A DNA stretch of 64,000 nucleotides from Ectopseudomonas toyotomiensis (GTDB lineage Bacteria; Pseudomonadota; Gammaproteobacteria; Pseudomonadales; Pseudomonadaceae), in the NCBI RefSeq assembly GCF_900115695.1, contig NZ_FOXK01000014.1:78673-142672 (forward strand). Direction: 5' to 3'. Each line of letters begins with the position of its first letter. The first letter of the stretch is position 1. The notes below the pieces were generated by a model. The model searched no databases. It was not told the DNA's origin and saw only the letters and a program-made list of their open reading frames with translations. A program made the position numbers and the translations under genes. Shown one piece after another: positions 34,407 to 41,600 of the stretch.

Positions 34407-34552
34407 GCCCTCTCCCCCAGCCCCTCTCCCGCAAGCGGGAGAGGGGAGCCGAACCGGACTCCGGACGAACCAGCGGCGCCGATCAGCCCCCTCTCCCATT
34501 TATGGGAGAGGGTTGGGGAGAGGGCATATGTAGCCCGGATGCAATCCGGGGG
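34407..34552. repeat. Long inverted repeat plus REP arm in the ssuD-ssuC gap
   Basis: 34407-34525 has outer arms GCCCTCTCCCCCAGCCCCTC and GGGTTGGGGAGAGGGC plus inner hairpins CTCCCGCAAGCGGGAG and CTCTCCCATTTATGGGAGAG. It is followed by GTAGCCCGGATGCAATCCGGGGG (34530-34552). Strong secondary structure could lower or process the downstream transcript. Confidence 0.85.
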
Positions 34553-34586
34553 AACACAGACGCTACACAAGGTTTTCGAGGCAACC

Positions 34587-35381
34587 ATGAGCAACACGAC
34601 CCTTCACAAACTGGCCCTGCGCGCCGCGCCCTGGGCCTTGCCGCTGGGGCTGCTGGCCGCCTGGCAGCTGGCGGTGGCCAGCGGCTGGTTGTCCAGCCGC
34701 ATTCTGCCGGCGCCCAGTGCGGTGCTCGCCGCCGGCTGGGCGCTGCTGGCCTCCGGCGAAATCTGGCAGCACCTGGCGATCAGCGGCCAGCGCGCCGGCA
34801 TCGGCTTCGCCATCGGCGGCGGTATCGGCCTGCTGCTGGGCTTTATCACCGGCCTGTCGAAATGGGGCGAGCGCTTTCTCGACAGCTCGGTGCAGATGAT
34901 CCGCAACGTGCCGCACCTGGCGCTGATCCCGCTGGTGATCCTCTGGTTCGGCATCGACGAGGCGGCCAAGGTGTTCCTGGTCGCGCTCGGCACGCTGTTC
35001 CCGATCTACCTCAACACCTACCACGGCATCCGCAACGTCGACCCGGCGTTGGTGGAGATGGCGCGCAGCTATGGCCTGTCTGGTTTCTCGCTGTTCCGTC
35101 AGGTGATTCTGCCCGGCGCGTTGCCGTCGATCCTGGTTGGCGTACGTTTCGCCCTCGGCTTTATGTGGCTGACGTTAATCGTGGCGGAGACCATCTCTGC
35201 CAGTGCCGGCATTGGCTACCTGGCGATGAACGCCCGCGAGTTCCTGCAGACCGACGTGGTGGTGCTGGCGATCCTGCTCTATGCGGTGCTCGGCAAGCTG
35301 GCCGACGTCGCAGCCAGAGGTCTTGAGCGCGTGTGGCTGCGCTGGCATCCGGCCTATCAGACCAAGGCAGGTGGCCAATGA
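34587..35381 (+). CDS. ssuC: Sulfonate ABC permease SsuC
   Basis: 264 residues with ~6 membrane helices. VQMIRNVPHLALIPLVILWFGIDEAAKV and the EAA loop VEMARSYGLSGFSLFRQVILPGALPSILVG are diagnostic; ETISASAGIGYLAMNAREFLQTD follows. ATG 34587 is chosen because upstream in-frame sequence is the repeat region. It overlaps ssuB by 4 bp (ATGA). Confidence 0.94.
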   Translation: MSNTTLHKLALRAAPWALPLGLLAAWQLAVASGWLSSRILPAPSAVLAAGWALLASGEIWQHLAISGQRAGIGFAIGGGIGLLLGFITGLSKWGERFLDSSVQMIRNVPHLALIPLVILWFGIDEAAKVFLVALGTLFPIYLNTYHGIRNVDPALVEMARSYGLSGFSLFRQVILPGALPSILVGVRFALGFMWLTLIVAETISASAGIGYLAMNAREFLQTDVVVLAILLYAVLGKLADVAARGLERVWLRWHPAYQTKAGGQ

Positions 35382-36178
35382 CCGCATTGCACAGCATTCG
35401 CCAGGGCGTGCCCCTTGCGATCGAGAAGATCGAGAAATCCTTCGGTGAGCGTCAAGTGCTCAAGGGCATCGACCTGCATATCCCGGCCGGCCAGTTCGTC
35501 GCCGTGGTCGGCCGCAGCGGCTGCGGCAAGAGCACCTTGCTGCGCCTGCTGGCCGGTCTGGATCAACCCACCGGCGGTCAACTGCTGGCCGGCAGCGGCT
35601 CGCTCAATGCCGTGCGCGAAGACATTCGCCTGATGTTCCAGGACTCACGCCTGCTGCCTTGGAAGCGAGTGATCGACAACGTCGGCCTGGGTCTTTCCGG
35701 CGACTGGCGCAAGCAGGCCGAGGACGCCCTGGCGGCGGTCGGCCTGGCGGATCGTGCCAATGAGTGGCCGGCGGCCCTTTCCGGCGGGCAGAAGCAGCGT
35801 GTGGCGTTGGCCCGTGCATTGATCCATCGGCCGCGCCTGCTGCTGCTCGACGAGCCGCTGGGTGCGCTGGATGCGCTGACCCGCATCGAGATGCAGCAGC
35901 TGATCGAACGCCTGTGGCAGCAGCATGGCTTCACCGTGCTGCTGGTCACCCACGACGTGGCCGAGGCGGTGGCCGTGGCGGATCGGGTAATCCTCATCGA
36001 GGACGGTCAGATCGGCCTCGACCTCGATGTGCAACTGCTGCGCCCGCGTCCGCATGGCTCGCCGCTGCTGGCTGCGTTGGAAGCGCGGGTGCTCGACCGG
36101 GTGCTGGCGCAGCCGGAATTGCCGACGCCACCGGAGCCCGTATCACCTCTGCCCACGCAATTGCGTTGGGCGCTGTGA
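35378..36178 (+). CDS. ssuB: Sulfonate ABC ATPase SsuB
   Basis: 266 residues. Walker A GRSGCGKST, Q-loop FQDSRLLPWKRV, signature LSGGQKQRVALARAL, Walker B LLLLDEPLGALD, H-loop LLVTHDVAEA. The C-terminal tail (~225-266), rich in Pro and Arg, is usual for SsuB. Start ATG 35378 is translationally coupled to ssuC. A REP pair separates it from ssuF. Confidence 0.94.
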   Translation: MTALHSIRQGVPLAIEKIEKSFGERQVLKGIDLHIPAGQFVAVVGRSGCGKSTLLRLLAGLDQPTGGQLLAGSGSLNAVREDIRLMFQDSRLLPWKRVIDNVGLGLSGDWRKQAEDALAAVGLADRANEWPAALSGGQKQRVALARALIHRPRLLLLDEPLGALDALTRIEMQQLIERLWQQHGFTVLLVTHDVAEAVAVADRVILIEDGQIGLDLDVQLLRPRPHGSPLLAALEARVLDRVLAQPELPTPPEPVSPLPTQLRWAL

Positions 36179-36182
36179 GGCC

Positions 36183-36239
36183 GTAGCCCGGATGTAATCC
36201 GGGGCGGCTCAAGAATTCCCCGGATTGCATCCGGGCTAC
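36183..36239. repeat. REP-type inverted repeat between ssuB and ssuF
   Basis: Arms GTAGCCCGGATGTAATCCGGGG and CCCCGGATTGCATCCGGGCTAC around a short AT-containing loop. Confidence 0.88.
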
Positions 36240-36265
36240 ATCAGTGGACCATCAGGAGAAACACC

Positions 36266-36481
36266 ATGACCATCAAAGCCATCAACGTGCGTAACCAGTT
36301 CAAGGGCAGCATCAAGGAGATCGTCATCGGCGACGTGCTGTCGGAAATCGATGTGCAGACTGCCGCCGGCATCGTCACGTCGGTGATCACCACCCGCTCC
36401 GTGCGCGAGCTGGAACTGCAGGTCGGCAGCGAGGTGATCGCCTTCGTCAAATCCACCGAGGTGTCCATCGCCAAGCTCTGA
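36266..36481 (+). CDS. ssuF: Molbindin-like protein SsuF (Mop/TOBE domain)
   Basis: 71 residues forming one Mop domain: IKAINVRNQFKGSIKEIVIGDVLSEIDVQ (~3-31) and ITTRSVRELELQVGSEVIAFVKSTEVSIAKL. Single Mop domains bind molybdate or similar oxyanions as oligomers. In Pseudomonas putida a protein of this kind is the last gene of the ssu operon and is needed for sulfonate growth, the same order as here. How it acts is not settled. An AGGAG site precedes ATG 36266. Confidence 0.9.
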   Translation: MTIKAINVRNQFKGSIKEIVIGDVLSEIDVQTAAGIVTSVITTRSVRELELQVGSEVIAFVKSTEVSIAKL

Positions 36482-36493
36482 CGCTCTCGCATG

Positions 36494-36516
36494 GCCCCGG
36501 CCGCAATGGCCGGGGC
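36494..36516 (+). terminator. Hairpin after ssuF
   Basis: GCCCCGGCC-GCAAT-GGCCGGGGC, 13 bp after the ssuF stop. It is very stable but no T-run follows. Confidence 0.5.
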
Positions 36517-36619
36517 AAGCTGCCTTGCGCCTTTCGGTTCGCCTGGCCGGGCGACATGCCTTATCCTTGCGGCCCCACGGCCGATCAGCGTCTGCGATAT
36601 CCGTTATAAGCAGATAAGA

Positions 36620-36648
36620 AAAAGATATTTTTCGGCTATATATCTTTT
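36620..36648. promoter_or_regulatory. AT-rich palindrome upstream of sbp, candidate operator
   Basis: Inverted repeat AAAAGATAT (36620-36628) and ATATCTTTT (36640-36648), extendable to ~11-bp arms with one gap, ~60 bp before the sbp start. Position and AT content suit a sulfate-starvation regulator such as CysB; identity is inferred. Confidence 0.45.
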
Positions 36649-36710
36649 CTGCAGAATCGAGCCATCAAAACGCCTGCGTGCAGGTTTCTCTGTCGATAAG
36701 GATGCCTTAG

Positions 36711-37727
36711 ATGCTGAAGAAGATCGTTCTGGCCACCGTGGCCAGCGCCACCCTGCTGACTGGCTCGCTGAGTCATGCCGCCGCCGATACCCCATTCCAT
36801 AATGCCTCCTACGACATCGCCCGCGAGCTGTTCGGCGAGATCAACCCGCTGTTCGTCGAGCACTGGAAGCAGCAGAGCGGCAAGGAAGTGAAGATCATCC
36901 AGTCGTTCGCCGGCACCTCGCGTCAGGCGCAGGACATCATCCAGGGCAAGAAGGTCGACGTGGTGACCTTCAACCAGGTGACCGATGTGGACATCCTGGC
37001 CAAGCGCAAGCTGCTGCGCGAGGATTGGGCCGAGCAGTTCCCCAACAACAGCTCGCCGTACTACAGCACCACCGCCTTCCTGGTACGCGAAGGCAACCCG
37101 AAGAACATCAAGAGCTGGGATGACCTGATTCGCGATGACGTGAAACTGGTATTCCCTAACCCCAAGACCTCCGGCAACGCCCGCTACAGCTACCTGGGCG
37201 CCTGGCTGTTCGCCAACGAGAAGTTCAATGGCGACCAGGAGAAGGTCAAGGCTTTCGTCGGCAAGCTGCTGAAGAACGTCGAGAACTTCCCCACCGGCGG
37301 CCGTGGCGCCACCGTGGCCTTCGCCCAGAACGGCCAGGGCGACGTGCTGCTGACCTTCGAATCGGAAGTGATCAACATCGCCAAGGGTGACGAATTCAAG
37401 TCTGCCAACCTGGAAATCGTGGTGCCTGAAGTCAGCGTGCTGGCCGAATTCCCGGTAGCCATCGTAGACAAGGTGGCTGACGAGCGCGGTACCCGCGAGC
37501 AGGCCAAGGCCTTCCTCGACTTCCAGTACAGCAAGGACATCCAGCAGCTGCTGACCCGCTACAACTATCGCGTGCACAACCCGGAAGTGGTCGAGGCGAC
37601 CAAGGCGCAGTTCGCTCAGGTACGCCTGATCAACCCGACCGAGGTGCTGGGCAGCTGGGACGAGATCACCGCCAAGCATTTCGACAACGGTGGTATCCTC
37701 GACCAGCTTCTTGCGACTGGGCGCTGA
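36711..37727 (+). CDS. sbp: Periplasmic sulfate-binding protein
   Basis: 338 residues, signal peptide ~1-24 (LATVASATLLTGSLSHAAA). Then FHNASYDIARELFGEINPLFVEHWK, IIQSFAGTSRQAQDIIQGKKVDVVTFNQVTD, FPNNSSPYYSTTAFLVREGNPK and PNPKTSGNARYSYLGAW, all Sbp/CysP motifs. It binds sulfate or thiosulfate and delivers it to the CysT/CysW permeases encoded next. The start is the first ATG of the frame with a clean signal peptide. Confidence 0.94.
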   Translation: MLKKIVLATVASATLLTGSLSHAAADTPFHNASYDIARELFGEINPLFVEHWKQQSGKEVKIIQSFAGTSRQAQDIIQGKKVDVVTFNQVTDVDILAKRKLLREDWAEQFPNNSSPYYSTTAFLVREGNPKNIKSWDDLIRDDVKLVFPNPKTSGNARYSYLGAWLFANEKFNGDQEKVKAFVGKLLKNVENFPTGGRGATVAFAQNGQGDVLLTFESEVINIAKGDEFKSANLEIVVPEVSVLAEFPVAIVDKVADERGTREQAKAFLDFQYSKDIQQLLTRYNYRVHNPEVVEATKAQFAQVRLINPTEVLGSWDEITAKHFDNGGILDQLLATGR

Positions 37728-37807
37728 TCGCGTCCTACGCGAGCATCGTAATGGTCCGTTGGCCGCCTTATTGGCGGCCAACTGCATTTGTAGAGCCGAG
37801 CTTTTTC

Positions 37808-38647
37808 GTGAGTAAACCGACGCTGTTCTTCCTGCAGACCCCGCTGCTGCCTGGTTTCGGCCTGAGCTTCGGCGTCAGTGTGCTGTACCTGTCCCTGGTG
37901 ATCCTGCTGCCGCTGTCGGCGCTGCTGCTGTACGTCAGCGACATGACCTGGGCGCAGTACTGGTTCGCCATCAGCGATCCGCGCGTGGTGCAGACCTACA
38001 AGGTGACCATCTCGGCGGCGTTCTACTCGACCCTGGCGGTGCTGGTACTGGGCCTGCTGCTGGCCTGGATCATCACCCGCTACGACTTCCCCGGCCGGCG
38101 CATCGTCGATGCGCTGGTCGACCTGCCGTTCGCCCTGCCAACCTCGGTCGCCGGCCTGACCCTCGCCGCGCTGCTGGTGCCCAACGGCTGGATCGGCCAG
38201 TGGCTGGGCTTCAAGGTGGCCTACGCCTATGCCGGTATCGTGGTGGCGATGGTGTTCACCAGTATTCCCTTCGTGGTGCGTACCGTGCAGCCGGTGCTGC
38301 AGGATCTCGGCTCGGAATACGAGGAGGCCGCGCGCACCCTTGGTGCCAGCCGCGTGCAGACCTTCCGCAAGGTGATCCTGCCGACCCTGGCTCCAGCACT
38401 GGTCACCGGTGGTTCGCAGGCATTCATTCGCAGCCTCGGTGAGTTCGGCGCGGTGATCATGATCGCCGGCAACATTCCCTACCAGACGGAGGTCAGCTCG
38501 CTGATGATTTTCGTCCGTCTGCAGGAATTCAATTACCCGGCGGCGGCGGCCATTGCTTCGGTGATCCTGCTTGCCTCGCTGACTCTTCTGTTCCTCCTGC
38601 AGGTTGTGCAGGGGCGTCTGTTCGCATGGCAACGGCAAGGTCGATGA
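37808..38647 (+). CDS. cysT: Sulfate ABC permease CysT (CysU)
   Basis: 279 residues from GTG 37808, with ~6 membrane helices. LLPGFGLSFGVSVLYLSLVILLPLSALLL, DLPFALPTSVAGLTLAALL, the EAA loop EEAARTLGASRVQTFRKVILPTLAPALVTG and GEFGAVIMIAGNIPYQTEVSSLMIF are CysT hallmarks. An ATG at 37751 in the same frame would add 19 residues of non-family sequence and is less likely. The stop overlaps a possible cysW start (ATGA). Confidence 0.9.
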   Translation: MSKPTLFFLQTPLLPGFGLSFGVSVLYLSLVILLPLSALLLYVSDMTWAQYWFAISDPRVVQTYKVTISAAFYSTLAVLVLGLLLAWIITRYDFPGRRIVDALVDLPFALPTSVAGLTLAALLVPNGWIGQWLGFKVAYAYAGIVVAMVFTSIPFVVRTVQPVLQDLGSEYEEAARTLGASRVQTFRKVILPTLAPALVTGGSQAFIRSLGEFGAVIMIAGNIPYQTEVSSLMIFVRLQEFNYPAAAAIASVILLASLTLLFLLQVVQGRLFAWQRQGR

Positions 38648-39471
38648 AAAAACCTCAGGATTGGCGCCAGTGGGCGCTGGTAACCCTCGGTCTGTTGGTG
38701 GTGGCGCTGATCCTGCTGGTGCCGCTGGCATTGATTTTCAGCAAGGCGCTGGCCGGCGGGCTCGACCTGCTGTGGAGCAATCTGAACGAAGACTACATGC
38801 TCCACGCCATCGGCCTGACCTTGCTGGTGGCGGTGCTCACTGTGCCGCTGAATCTGTGCTTCGGCATCTGCCTGGCCTGGTGCGTGACCCATTACGACTT
38901 TCGCGGACGCAAGCTGCTGACCACCCTGATCGACATTCCCTATGCGGTGTCACCGGTGGTCGCCGGCCTCTGTTACCTGGTGGTCTACGGTCTGGAGAGT
39001 TTCATTGGCCGCTGGTTCTACGATAACGGCATGCAACTGATGTTCGCCTGGCCGGGCATCGTCATGGTCACCGTGTTCGTCACCGCGCCCTATGTGGCGC
39101 GCATTCTGATTCCGGTGATGCAGACCCAGGGGCAGGACGAAGAAACCGCCGCCATGTGCCTGGGCGCCAGCGGCTGGCAGATCTTCCGCCGTATCAGCCT
39201 GCCGAAGATCAAGTGGGCGCTGCTGTATGGCGTGGTGGTGACCAACGCCCGTGCGGTTGGTGAGTTCGGCGCGGTGTCGGTGGTGTCCGGCAGCATCATC
39301 AACCAGACCCTGACCCTGCCGCTGTTGGTCGACCAGCTCAACAATGACTACAAGCCTGCGGCTGCCTTCACCGCCGCTGGTCTACTGGCATGCATGGCGC
39401 TGCTCACCTTGTTCCTGAAAACCTTCATGGAGTGGCGTCAGCGCCAGCTGATGCAACGCGCCGAGGCCTGA
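38644..39471 (+). CDS. cysW: Sulfate ABC permease CysW
   Basis: 275 residues with ~6 membrane helices. IDIPYAVSPVVAGLCYLVVYG, the EAA loop EETAAMCLGASGWQIFRRISLPKIKWALLYGVV and GEFGAVSVVSGSIINQTLTLPLLV are CysW marks. ATG 38644 is coupled to the cysT stop; ATG 38626 in the same frame is an alternative. cysA, the ATPase gene that normally comes next, is missing; a REP element and a convergent signalling gene follow instead. Confidence 0.9.
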   Translation: MKKPQDWRQWALVTLGLLVVALILLVPLALIFSKALAGGLDLLWSNLNEDYMLHAIGLTLLVAVLTVPLNLCFGICLAWCVTHYDFRGRKLLTTLIDIPYAVSPVVAGLCYLVVYGLESFIGRWFYDNGMQLMFAWPGIVMVTVFVTAPYVARILIPVMQTQGQDEETAAMCLGASGWQIFRRISLPKIKWALLYGVVVTNARAVGEFGAVSVVSGSIINQTLTLPLLVDQLNNDYKPAAAFTAAGLLACMALLTLFLKTFMEWRQRQLMQRAEA

Positions 39472-39481
39472 TCGCCGTTAT

Positions 39482-39542
39482 GTAGGAGTCCGCTTGCGGG
39501 CGCTCAACGTCCCTGGTTAATCGTCCGCAAGCGGGCTCCTAC
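39482..39542. repeat. REP-type inverted repeat between cysW and the signalling cluster
   Basis: Arms GTAGGAGTCCGCTTGCGGG and CCGCAAGCGGGCTCCTAC. It sits where cysA would be expected, between convergent genes. Confidence 0.85.
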
Positions 39543-39556
39543 GATGTCTGTCGCGT

Positions 39557-41221
39557 TCAGTCGTCTGCGACCTGCACCTGATTGCGACCACCATGCTTGG
39601 CCGCATACAGCGCCTTGTCGGCGCGCTCGCGCAGTTGCTCGGCTTCACTGTGCACATCGGTGCCGGCGATACCGGCACTCAGGGTGCAGGAGAATTCGCC
39701 GCCATCGGCGATGAAGCGCAACTCGGCGAAGCGTTCGCGAATCTCGTCGACGATCTGCTTGGCCTGTTGCGGGGTGCAGTCCGGCAGCACCGCGAGAAAC
39801 TCCTCGCCGCCATAGCGCCCCAGACTGTCGACCCGACGCAAGCGCTGGCGCAGCAGGTTGGCCAGGGCGCGGATGACGTTGTCGCCGGCGGCGTGACCAT
39901 GTTCGTCGTTGACCCGTTTGAAGTGATCGATATCCAGCATCACCACACTGGCGCGGTCGCCGCTGCGTAGCGCGCGCTCCAGTTCGATCGCCACCTGCTC
40001 CTTGATATCGCCATGCTTGAGCAGGCCGGTGAGGCTGTCGCGCGCCAGGGCATTGGACAGCAGACGGGCGCGCTGAGCGCGGGAGAACACGGTGGCGACC
40101 AGGGCGTTGTCGGAAATCGGTTTGGTGACGAAGTCGTCGCCGGCCTTGATCAGCGCATTCATCTGCTTGCCGATATCGGTTTCCGCCGACAGGTAGATGA
40201 TCGGGATGCGCAGCCAGTCGTCGTTGCAGCGGATGATCTGCGCCAGCTCAGGGCCAGTGCAGTCCGGCATGTTGACGTCGAGCAGCACCACCTCGGGATT
40301 GAAGTCGCGCAGGTGCTCGAAGATCTGCGCCGGGTCCTGAAGAAATTCCACCAGCATGCCGGCATCGCGCAGCACCAGGCTGTAGCGGCTGGCCAGATCG
40401 CGGTCGTCGTCGACGATCAGCACCCGGTAGGGCTCGCCGCTTTGCTGGGCGAAGCAGCGTTCCAGGCGGCTTTCCAGTTGCGGAATGTCCACCGGTTTGG
40501 CGAAGAAACCCAATGCCCCGGCCCGCACTGCCTGCAACTGGGTGGCGAAGTCATCCTGGTGGGTCAGCACCAGCAGCGGCAGGGGCACCTCAAGGCGCTG
40601 CTGCAAGCGTGCAGCGTAGTCCAGGCCGCTGCAGTCTTCGTTGGCCAGGTTGACGTCGACGATCAGCGCGTCCGGTATCTGCTGCTCCAGGGCCGCATCG
40701 AGACCGGCGATGGAGTTGAAGTGCTCGGCCTGATAGCCGAAGTTGTTCAGCGTCAGGCGCATGTTTTCGCCTACGGCTATTTCATCCTCGAGGATATAGA
40801 TGAGCCGGGACTCGGTGTCTCCACGTAGCGCCTGTGGTATCTGCTGCTGCACTGCGCCGGGTGCCTCGTTGCTGGAGGTCTGGTTGCCCAGGCGTTGCAG
40901 CGCCACGATGAATTCGCCGAGTTCGTGCTGCAGACGTTGCTGGTGTTCCAGCCAGCGTTCGGCCTGTTGTTCCAGCTCCCGGGCTTGCTGGCCGAGCTGT
41001 TCGAAACCGAAGGTGCCGGCACTGCCGGCCAGGCGATGCAACTGGTCGCGTAGCGCCTGCAACAGATGCCTGCGCTGCTCGTCGCCGGCCTCGAGCAATT
41101 GTTCGCCCTGTTGCGTCAGTTGCGGCAGCTCCTGGCGCAGGCGTTCGGCGAATTGCTGGCCGAGCTGCTGCAGGCGCTCTTGCAAAGTCTGAGGAATGGC
41201 GTTGCCGTCGTGTTTATCCAT
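39557..41221 (-). CDS. Hpt-REC-REC-GGDEF diguanylate cyclase
   Basis: 554 residues. Domains in order: Hpt (~15-115) with His62 in LHRLAGSAGTFGF; receiver 1 (~139-255) with Asp189; receiver 2 (~265-383) with Asp315 and Lys in TKPIS; GGDEF (~392-553). The catalytic motif GGEEF is at 471-475 and the product-inhibition site R462-x-x-D465 lies five residues before it, so it should make c-di-GMP and be feedback-controlled. Hpt and receivers in one chain give the pieces of a phosphorelay. It is the last gene of the leftward seven-gene cluster; its start overlaps the end of the CheY-like gene by 8 bp. Confidence 0.92.
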   Translation of the reverse strand: MDKHDGNAIPQTLQERLQQLGQQFAERLRQELPQLTQQGEQLLEAGDEQRRHLLQALRDQLHRLAGSAGTFGFEQLGQQARELEQQAERWLEHQQRLQHELGEFIVALQRLGNQTSSNEAPGAVQQQIPQALRGDTESRLIYILEDEIAVGENMRLTLNNFGYQAEHFNSIAGLDAALEQQIPDALIVDVNLANEDCSGLDYAARLQQRLEVPLPLLVLTHQDDFATQLQAVRAGALGFFAKPVDIPQLESRLERCFAQQSGEPYRVLIVDDDRDLASRYSLVLRDAGMLVEFLQDPAQIFEHLRDFNPEVVLLDVNMPDCTGPELAQIIRCNDDWLRIPIIYLSAETDIGKQMNALIKAGDDFVTKPISDNALVATVFSRAQRARLLSNALARDSLTGLLKHGDIKEQVAIELERALRSGDRASVVMLDIDHFKRVNDEHGHAAGDNVIRALANLLRQRLRRVDSLGRYGGEEFLAVLPDCTPQQAKQIVDEIRERFAELRFIADGGEFSCTLSAGIAGTDVHSEAEQLRERADKALYAAKHGGRNQVQVADD

Positions 41222-41600
41222 GGCGTTGGCTCCAGATCTGCCGGATCTGGGCGGCGAGTTGCATGGGATCGAAGGGTTTCACGATCACGTCGAGCGCGCC
41301 CAGACTGCGGTAATGGGCCACTTCGCCGGGCTGGACCTTGGCCGTCATGAAGGCTACCGGCACCTCACCGATATCCACCAGTTCGCGCAGCCTCTCCAGC
41401 GTTTGCGGGCCGTCCATGCCGGGCATCATCACGTCGAGCAGGATGAAGTCGGGCGCGAAGCCTTGTACCTGATCGAGCGCTTCCTGGCCGCTGGCGCAGC
41501 TCAGCACCTGGAAGCCGCCGACGGCTTCCAGAGCGACCTTGGCCACGGCCTGGATCGAGGGGTCGTCCTCGACGTGAAGGATGCGCTTGAGCTCAGTCAT
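41214..41600 (-). CDS. Single-domain CheY-like response regulator
   Basis: 128 residues, receiver only. Acidic pair Glu11/Asp12, phospho-acceptor Asp56 (FILLDVMMPGMDG), switch Thr/Lys in MTAK and VKPFDP. ATG 41600 is chosen; the open frame upstream lies in the kinase gene. With no output domain it probably passes phosphate between the kinases of this cluster and the Hpt of the next protein, or acts by protein contact. It overlaps both neighbours by 8 bp. Confidence 0.92.
   Translation of the reverse strand: MTELKRILHVEDDPSIQAVAKVALEAVGGFQVLSCASGQEALDQVQGFAPDFILLDVMMPGMDGPQTLERLRELVDIGEVPVAFMTAKVQPGEVAHYRSLGALDVIVKPFDPMQLAAQIRQIWSQRHG

Noticed and set aside
34398..34586. ssuC start at 34398
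   Set aside because: The extension would be translated from the inverted repeat and has no SsuC similarity.
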